Shown here piece after piece: positions 56,778 to 64,000 of a DNA stretch of 64,000 bases. The position numbers and the translations under genes were made by a program. The stretch's first letter is position 1. Each line of letters begins with the position of its first letter. The DNA lies in assembly GCA_921293015.1 (NCBI GenBank), contig OV121087.1, positions 5,902,501 to 5,966,500 of the forward strand. Reading direction: 5' to 3'. The notes beneath the pieces are model-generated. The model was given only the letters and a program-made list of their open reading frames with translations. It was not told the DNA's origin and did no database searches. Source of the stretch: Phorcus lineatus. Its lineage: Eukaryota > Mollusca > Gastropoda > Trochida > Trochidae.

Positions 56778-57413
56778 ATGAGGAACACGAGGAAGCGGGA
56801 GCTGTCACCGTGGGACGAGAAGCAGCTAGAGTTGGACCGCATCAAGGAGGATTTCCGGCTACATCTTGGTCGTCTCAACGCGCTCAGACTGTACTACAGG
56901 GAATGGTTTGACCGGCAGTTCCAGACCTTCTTGGACAGCGTCAAGATTATCCAGGTGACCTTCCCGTACCTTGTGCCAAGGGAGATAACCTGTATGTCTC
57001 ATTATCTCAAAATAGTGGAGTTCTCTCAGAAGCTTCACAAGAATGGAAGCGGCGTGACTCGTAACATAGACAAGTTTGACACAATGGTGACCTTCTGGAA
57101 GAGATTCTGTGAGCTCAAGAAGGAAGGGGATGTGTTGAACGAGACCATGTGTGCTTTTTGTGAGAGCATCACCCGACTTCGAGAACCTCATCTCAGACTG
57201 GAAATAGACAAAATGCAGATCAGACTGAACCAGGCCAGTTCCCCGGACTTCAACTTCACCCACCTTCACAATGAGCGAGAAAACTTGTTTGTTTACCGCA
57301 TAGCGTGTCATGACGATAAGCTCCAGCCTCTAGTTGGGTATCTGCCATATCTCATCATGGTTGCTACCAATATATGCTACTGGTCCGGTAAACTATTTAT
57401 CGAGAAGTTGTAG
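56778..57413 (+). CDS. Unrecognised 211-residue protein, single or terminal exon
   Basis: I do not recognise the family. ATG follows a good acceptor (TTTTCTCCAG), so this is probably the last or only coding exon of a gene with a non-coding 5' exon; an in-frame TGA lies about a dozen codons upstream. The protein is rich in charged residues. Residues 1-60 look helical or coiled-coil (ELSPWDEKQLELDRIKEDF), a Cys/His-containing middle follows (ITCMSHYLKIVEF, MCAFCESITRL), and a hydrophobic stretch (LPYLIMVATNICYW) lies near the C-terminus. Its base composition is exon-like compared with the AT-rich flanks. A donor-like GG|GTATCT at about 57337 means the true exon might end earlier and splice onward. 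Confidence 0.6.
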   Translation: MRNTRKRELSPWDEKQLELDRIKEDFRLHLGRLNALRLYYREWFDRQFQTFLDSVKIIQVTFPYLVPREITCMSHYLKIVEFSQKLHKNGSGVTRNIDKFDTMVTFWKRFCELKKEGDVLNETMCAFCESITRLREPHLRLEIDKMQIRLNQASSPDFNFTHLHNERENLFVYRIACHDDKLQPLVGYLPYLIMVATNICYWSGKLFIEKL

Positions 57414-58850
57414 TTGGCGAATGTAGGCACATCTCCGTTTTGATCAAATTTGGACCAGTAAAATGGTTTCGAGAAGGTCTAATGGGCACTGAAGGACAAT
57501 GATACGCAAATTTGTTTATGATTTATATTTGAATGAGTAAGTCACCCGAGAACGAACATTCGAAAAAAGAATGAGTTTTCTGTTATCTTCAATATTTTAA
57601 ATTGATGGAATCAGCTTGGTTTGTAGAACGCTAATTCCTATTCAAATTGCTGCTGCAAAGAAAGAAGCTTTAATCTTAAAAGAGGATACATATTCGGGAT
57701 CTTCTCCCGTCAGAATAAAATCGACAGAGGTATATTTTAAATTAAATAGGACTTAATTAGAATGCTGAAAAGCATATGTACCGTAAATCCAGAAAGGAGT
57801 ATCCCTACGAATTTCGGTCAACAATTTAGATTGGATTTCCTGGCTTGCTGTTTGATATTGACAACACATTCTAACCATTTAAAGTTCGTTAATTACGGGT
57901 TAAGAATTGAGTATCTGTAAAATAATTACTATGACACTTGTATGTAACGCAAGATATATCCATGTCTGTGATAATGCCAAATAGTATTAATGTCCCGTAT
58001 CGAAGTGGTTAGTGTGCATTACACTTCGTTTTCTGCTAAAACTGAATGAATGTAAGCTTTTGCCTTTTGATAAGATTTTTTAGAAATTCCTTCATTTCAT
58101 ATTAATGAAGATGTTTGAAGCTTAAATTCAGTCAATGAGATGAAGATGAATTCAGAGGAAGCAAGGTCACCGGTTGTATTCCATGCGCTTCTCATAACGA
58201 AAATCATTTCACTTCTTGTCAACTTTTAATTTTGGTGAAATACTTTCACATACTGGATTGAGGTTGTTTATTCTCTGTTGTTCAGTCATTCTCCATGATG
58301 TACTACACTATTTTGATGTAAACTTATTTATGTAGAAACTAGTCTTGATCATCGATAATAATTCTCACATCTAGTAAATAATGAACATCATATCAGAGTC
58401 TATTTTCTGTTAATAAAATGTTGTGATTTTGACGTATATTAATGTTCCCTTTTACAATGAAAATATCTAATAAGTGAATGGTTTTAAGGTAAAAGAATCA
58501 TCGTTGAAACAACAAGTGTTCATTGTGTTCCCAATGAAGAAGACATGAATAATACTTAACAATTAAGAGGATAAAGATTCATATTAATCTCTAGAAACAA
58601 AATAATTGTTCATTCACTACTGTAATTATAATCTAAAAGGATAATTTAAAGAGCTGGTGTTGGTTGTGACTTTTACAATTCACCTGAACCATACATTTGG
58701 TACTCTACTCTGCATGAATTGAAAGAGTTCTCTTTGTAACCACGCAACTTTCATTAAATGGAATGGAACATTCAATTTCATATGCCATACTCGTTTTTGC
58801 CTTTATGGGGCAGAGTATCAATTTAGCAATCAAATAACCATAAATAACCT
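57414..58850. other. AT-rich stretch after the 211-codon ORF
   Basis: Probably its 3' UTR in the first part. An AATAAA follows at about 57714. Nothing else recognised. Confidence 0.4.
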
Positions 58851-58854
58851 TTCA

Positions 58855-59310
58855 TATCTTCTCAAAAGGCGAAAGTCCTTGAAAGCTGAAATCTTTTGCA
58901 GAGACTCCTTAACTAATCAGGGTTAAAATTCATTTCTTGATCCTGTGGTCACTAAAATGGCTAATGTCCTAGAAAACTATTTTGTCCCCTTATTCAGTAG
59001 CAAATGGGCTACAAAGTTTAAATCTTTTTATCCTTGCCTTGTGAGGATTATAACATTATGCAATCTTTGTATCATTGGAATATGGGGATTATGATTCACA
59101 GGGGTTATGTGTAAAACAATTTTTTATTTCCATCCTCTTTTCCCAAAAAAAGGGCTAGCAAGCTAAACCTTAGATAATTGGGTTTATAATTACTAAATTT
59201 TGTGACCACATGGTCCCAAACAAGGTCTACTTTTGCCACACACTTTAACCAAACAACAGTTACACCAATTCCATCTTTTGTAATATGTTGTATGAGCTAC
59301 ATGTCTACTC
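58855..59310. repeat. Old copy of the 145-bp array family
   Basis: Holds AAAGCTGAAATC, GAGACTCCTTAAC, TTGTGACCACATGGTCCC and TATGAGCTACATG, recognisable but highly diverged landmarks of the 9852-11496 family. Confidence 0.5.
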
Positions 59311-59390
59311 TTAAATATAGTAGTTTAAACACTATTGGTTTATGCTTAAATTATGAAATACTCTAAATAACAACAGACGAGAGGTTTTGC

Positions 59391-62300
59391 AATAAAAACA
59401 AAATTATTTTATTATTTTTTAAAGTAAAACGGACACAAGTTCCGCAGCAGAAGTTTTTTCATGTAGCATTTCAAGTTTACCACAGACCAGTGATAAAGAT
59501 GAACAGCAGGTCACACGACCTCTCCCTGAGTCAACGCGACCTTATCTTAGGTCATGTGACCTTTAGGAGTGGGCACAGTCAGTGGACAGCGCTTATGCTT
59601 TCACATCTAAACCTTTATAAAGTAAAAGTAAAACATAGGACCATTCCAAGGATGCAGGTTCTTCCTGCAGAGTAAAGTAGGTATATCATGAGTTATCACC
59701 CACCGGGCAGTAACAGATCATGACGTATCGCCTCGCTGGGCGGTAACATTGAATGTCTCGCGACCTGGAGACTCACAAAAGAAACATCAAGCCAATCTCT
59801 CTGACACTGTGGAAAAACATCACACAACACAAATCACTTCACTACGACTTACACTAAAGCCTTTTAACAGTATTAAAAAGGTAAAAATGCAACAATCAAT
59901 GTGAAATTCTCCTGGTATTTCAGTATGTCGCTTACTGCTCTACAGCTAGGTAACACACAGTGTTACACATACTATATCACCACGATCAAACTAACAGACA
60001 ATAATCAGTATAACGGCCAGCAGATTATACAATATAAAATAGTAACTTTAACAAAATCAAACACATCTCTCTGCTTAACTCAATTATCAAGTTTTAAATA
60101 AATTAAGTTCATTTTTCTCTTGCAAATATAATTACTTCAGCTTTCAGGCTAAACAATATAAATAATGCTTGCAGGGAGAATTAGTTGCAAAAAGTAAGCA
60201 AATAACAAATCAACTTCTTAAATAAGCAAACACATCTGTGTCATAATAATGATAAGTCTGCACACAAGGAAGTGTGTTCAAAGCATTAAAGTGTCATCTC
60301 ACTAATTGAGTAACAACTCAACAACAATATAAACCATGGATTAAAACAAAATGGAAATCTAAAACTCATTTAACGTTTAAAATAAGCAATAAAACGTGCT
60401 GTTTAAAGAGCAGATATCCAGTAGCGGACTGTTCAACATCTACATCTTTATTTCAACAGCTTACAGGGCAGCATCAGAGAGATTTGACAAACACGACAAC
60501 AAACAAATCAACCAATCAGAATCTCCAAAGCAAGAGAGTCAAATTTCAAATGAAATTCTGTAGACATGCTATGCTATCACAAGTAACTACTAACTGATTC
60601 CTGTATTGGAAGTTAGGTATGTTATTAATATGGTACCTATTTCAGTAAAATTCACACAATTCATTTCAGCATTTGACTATTGACTATTTGACATCAAGTC
60701 CCTGGTACCTTCAAATTAATTTTTTTTTTTTTTAAGTTAAATTTTCAAATCATAAATTAAACTACCATATGTTTTTCTACTACATACAAGTCATGTAATT
60801 TAGTTTAAACAATATCATTTAGTAACCATAAACACATGTTTACCAATGGGTTCCAGGTCTTTATTTCATCTCTATGGGAATGACAAAAAGACTCAGAATG
60901 CCCTTACATGACAATTTAACTTAGTTCTATGGTACAGGTTCTCCCTGTCTTAAACAGATCTATCAGCACATATAAGCCTAAAATCACTTCACATTGCTAA
61001 TAAACAGCTAAATTGGAATTTGATCCTCAGCAGTTTCAAAGTGGATATAAGTGTATTAGTGTGGAAATATATATTTATTACAAGTTAACTGATAACATTG
61101 AAATATGACTCTCTTGCACAACACCTTCAAGTTTTTTTTTACTTCCTAATGAAGCTAAGACTGTGAACACAATGTTCTTTCAAGGACGACGATATTTCTA
61201 GTTTAATTGAACATACAAGAAAATATATGTAAAGATATAAATAAATACTGTGTGACCAAGGTCTGTTTCTTTGACTGAAATATTGTCCTCTCATAAAGCA
61301 TGTAAACTTATCTTATGAAGTATTTCTTTCTTCTTTGACAAATTATGTAGTGGTGCTAAATATCATAATGTTCACATTCTTGTTTTATTAGGAAGTTGTC
61401 AACAGTGAGTTTCAATATCAACCTTTATACAGGGACGTAGAAAACTCACTAACAGGTCAAAGGTCACTTCAGGAATTTAAAGTCTTTTGAGCATGTAACA
61501 TGCTTAATGGTGTACAAGTCGTCATTGGGTAACCCCCCTACTGCCATAGAACTCTTGCTCAACAGGCAGGGGTCATAATGTCATTATCGGGTGATATCGT
61601 CCATATTCACTCAATCAGTATCAACCTCGTATCAACAGGCTTGACATAGGAGTGACTCATTACTAGTTGTCTCAATCTTACTGTGGCTGTTTTTGCTCTC
61701 ATACACTATCTGCGTATTCATGTGTACAATATTTTATTGATAGATTTCTGCCAAAAGTTATATCCATTACTTCTGCAATGAGAAAACAGAGGTTCAAGAT
61801 TATAGTTTTTGTGTCTTTCTCCTTATAAGCTCTACATCAATGAGAGCAAAAGCAGTCAGCCTTTCAGCTCAACTCTGAACAAGTAGTCATCGCGAGGAGC
61901 ACTTGATTAACATTTTCTCACTTTCATGTGATACACATGGGAAGAAAATAGAAAATCCAACAACTCAAGGGCTACAATTCACAAGTTAATAGATTCAAGG
62001 TTTAAATATCTAAACGTATCACAACACTAAATTTGGCTCACAGAATTTGACTATCAACAGGGTTTTGATGATTACAATTTTTTTAAAAAGATATTCCTCA
62101 AATTACTTTCAAGTTTCACTTAGTTAGTTATTGTCCAACAACTTGTAAATAGTAGCCCACTTTAAACATGAATATACAAATACAAATACAAGAAAATCAA
62201 GAGCATAAATCAGTTATCAAAATGAAAGTAATCTTAAAGTTCTCTTCACTTAGAAATTTATAAAGTTTGTTTAAAAATGATGTTTAACACCTGAATGGAA

Positions 62301-62973
62301 ACATAAATAATACAGAATAAAGACGTGTTTATTAATAAAGGCGTCTTCATTTCTTTACCTTTACTTCACAATTACCGAATTCCTTTTCAAAATACAATTG
62401 GACTATTCTTATCATCAATGACACTGTGTTATGTTTTACCATATTTTAATTTGAAATTACTTTAATATCATCTTAAATTCTTTAAAGAATAAAACTGTTT
62501 CCAAAATTTTAAGAAAGGAACATTGAAATTGTGATGAAACCCTAAGTAATATACAAGGCATTTCTATTTTTTTACAGTAAGAATAATAACAGTTCTCTTT
62601 CTTGTAAAATTGTTAAAAAATCACTGTCAAAAATATAATGTAAACCTGAATAACAACAAAAGTCTACACTTAACTTTTACACATGTCTGTTCTCAAATTA
62701 CTGACCACCAAGCGATGTCTGATAAACTACTTTACCACATAATTTCCAAAATTCTCAGAAATAACATATCTCTACCCTTTTTAATTTTGGTAAAAACCAT
62801 TAGTATCAACAACCACAAAATCTGAATAATTCCAATAATTTTGCATTCAAAAGGATGTAGCTTGTTAAATGTTACTTCCTTAATTTCATGATCAAATACA
62901 CAATTATCGAAAATCACCAAATCTGAATAAATTACTGAAATTTGTTACATAAATGGGAGGTCACTCTGAATGT
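59391..62973 (-). other. Putative long 3' UTR of the right-edge minus-strand gene
   Basis: AT-rich, without coding frames on the minus strand after the stop at 62974. A minus-strand AATAAA (TTTATT on plus, 59408-59413) lies at its far end. Near it are two inverted nuclear-receptor-like half-site pairs (59508-59521 and 59549-59562). UTR status is inferred. Confidence 0.4.
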
Positions 62974-63123
62974 CTATTGCTCATTATTCTTGCTGGTGTC
63001 GCCCTCTGGTGGGAGGAAGGTTCCCCAGCCCGTGCTGGTGGTGCTGGCGGTGCTCGACTTGGGGCTCCAGATGCCCATATCCACTGTTGGGCTGAATGGA
63101 CTGAACGTTCCAGCAGTGGTGAT
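62974..63123 (-). CDS. Last coding exon of TMEM131-like gene
   Basis: Minus-strand acceptor TTTCCCTCAG, then 49 codons and TAG (62974-62976): ITTAGTFSPFSPTVDMGIWS, PKSSTAS, TGWGTFLPPEG. The Trp/Ser/Pro-rich tail with IWSP, followed by Ser residues, Trp and F-P-x-E, resembles the C-terminus of TMEM131, an ER/Golgi protein whose tail helps collagen export through a TRAPP subunit. The match is from memory of the family pattern and the segment is low-complexity, so the identity is tentative. That it is a real terminal exon is better supported. Confidence 0.6.
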   Translation of the reverse strand: MTTAGTFSPFSPTVDMGIWSPKSSTASTTSTGWGTFLPPEGDTSKNNEQ

Positions 63124-63484
63124 CTGAGGGAAAGGCAATTCATAAAGTTAACATTAGTATGTCAAATCAAACAGTTGAGATAGATAGCGTGACAATTCAA
63201 TAACGTCATTTAAAAAGTTTTGTGAGATCATTTGTTGAGCCCACAAGAATTAAATCACCATTACACCAAGGCTATCTTGAAGACTTTTGATACTAATGCA
63301 ATGGATTTAAACCTGACAAAATGGACCAAATAAGATTTAAAAAGGACACTAAGTTTCCAGAAGTGACAAAATGGATGTCAGGAAGTACCAGATGAGCATA
63401 AAATTGACTCAAAGTGACACAAAAATCTGGACAGCTAAATAATATGCACAATAAGTGAACACTGTTGGTATTTGGGACACCCAC

Positions 63485-63658
63485 CTGAGGACTGGAGTTC
63501 CCGGAGAAGGTTGGCTCTGAGTAAACTGGCGAGGGAGGGTTCTCCCCATCCATGCTGGCAGTAGGAGAGGTGCTGGCCGGGTTGTTGGACCAGATAGAGG
63601 TCAGGTTGTTCCATCCACTGGTAGCACTCGCGCTCAGCGCACTCCAGAACCCACCAGA
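63485..63658 (-). CDS. Penultimate coding exon of TMEM131-like gene
   Basis: Minus-strand acceptor CTATTACAG, 58 codons, donor CAG|GTGGGT. Reads SGGFWSALSASATSGWNNL, TSIWSNNPASTSP, ENPPSPVYSEPTFSG. It joins in phase 0 to the exon at 62974-63123 across a 361-nt intron. The W-S-rich composition continues into the next exon, supporting one gene. Like its neighbour it is probably a disordered cytosolic tail. Confidence 0.6.
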
Positions 63659-63994
63659 CTGTAATAGTGACATTTGGAATTAAACATAGATAGATGTTAA
63701 CTATATTGGACCAGTATAAATTAGAGGATATAACCCTATGATTCTGATATATTCTTACCCAAGCGGGCACAAATATACCGGGTATTAAAGTTTTCATAAT
63801 GGTCACGGGAATTACAGTTTTTCTAAAAATAACTCGAGATCTGATTAGCTGACAGAACTATCTTCGTTAAGTTTGCAACACTGTTCCTTACTGGTTGCGG
63901 AAATCATGTTTACATTGTGTAAAAAACTCATTAATGTACCACTTCTGCTTGGGTTAATCTATAATCAAATTTGCCATGTCATAAAACAACTGAC

Positions 63995-64000
63995 CTCAGA
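63995..64000 (-). CDS. Possible exon edge of the minus-strand gene at the window end
   Basis: Minus strand TCTGAG followed by GTCAGTTG is a good donor at 63994-63993. The next exon upstream may therefore begin at the window boundary. Only six bases are visible. Confidence 0.25.

Overview
The window looks like a lophotrochozoan, most likely bivalve mollusc, nuclear genome. It is AT-rich, its genes have many introns, it carries many degenerate tandem duplications, and it holds an array family with AGCTCATCAG-type ends of a kind I associate with bivalves, a tRNA-derived SINE, foldback and MITE-like elements, and a FLYWCH/Mutator-like DNA transposon. No bacterial, organellar or viral gene set is visible. 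The organism call is inference from style, not from a diagnostic gene.

Left end (1-6.7 kb): a minus-strand fragment resembling a YqaJ-type nuclease, a possible minus-strand promoter and first exon, then a structurally complete Mutator-like element (2279-4424) with terminal inverted repeats, a 9-bp target-site duplication and a frameshifted FLYWCH-transposase gene. A 245-bp MITE copy lies at 5195-5439, just upstream of the main gene.

Centre (6.8-39.9 kb): one plus-strand gene for an ATP7A/ATP7B-type copper-transporting P1B ATPase. I assembled 22 coding-bearing exons; every junction is GT-AG and in phase, giving 1450 codons. The protein has seven GMTCxSC metal-binding domains (vertebrates have six), eight membrane segments, and the TGES, CPC, DKTG, SEHP and GDGVNDSP motifs. 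The large introns 1 and 2 hold a 145-bp array, a minisatellite that resembles the exon 2 splice-donor junction, a perfect 82-bp-arm hairpin and a CpG-rich promoter-like patch. Introns 10, 12, 13 and 15 each contain a tandem duplication that reaches the 3' splice site, twice leaving a ghost copy of the following exon. Immediately after the TAG stop the same frame stays open for 94 more codons and ends in a class I PDZ-ligand-like tail.

Right part (40-64 kb): mostly gene-poor DNA with microsatellites, a 61-bp identical array, a second foldback hairpin and a second, longer MITE copy. It also holds an unrecognised 211-codon plus-strand ORF (56778-57413). At the right edge are the last two coding exons of a minus-strand gene whose Ser/Trp/Pro-rich tail resembles the C-terminus of TMEM131, with a long putative 3' UTR.

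The most distinctive signal is recurrent local tandem duplication at exon-intron borders of the ATP7 gene: a donor-like minisatellite in intron 2 and duplicated acceptor regions in four introns.
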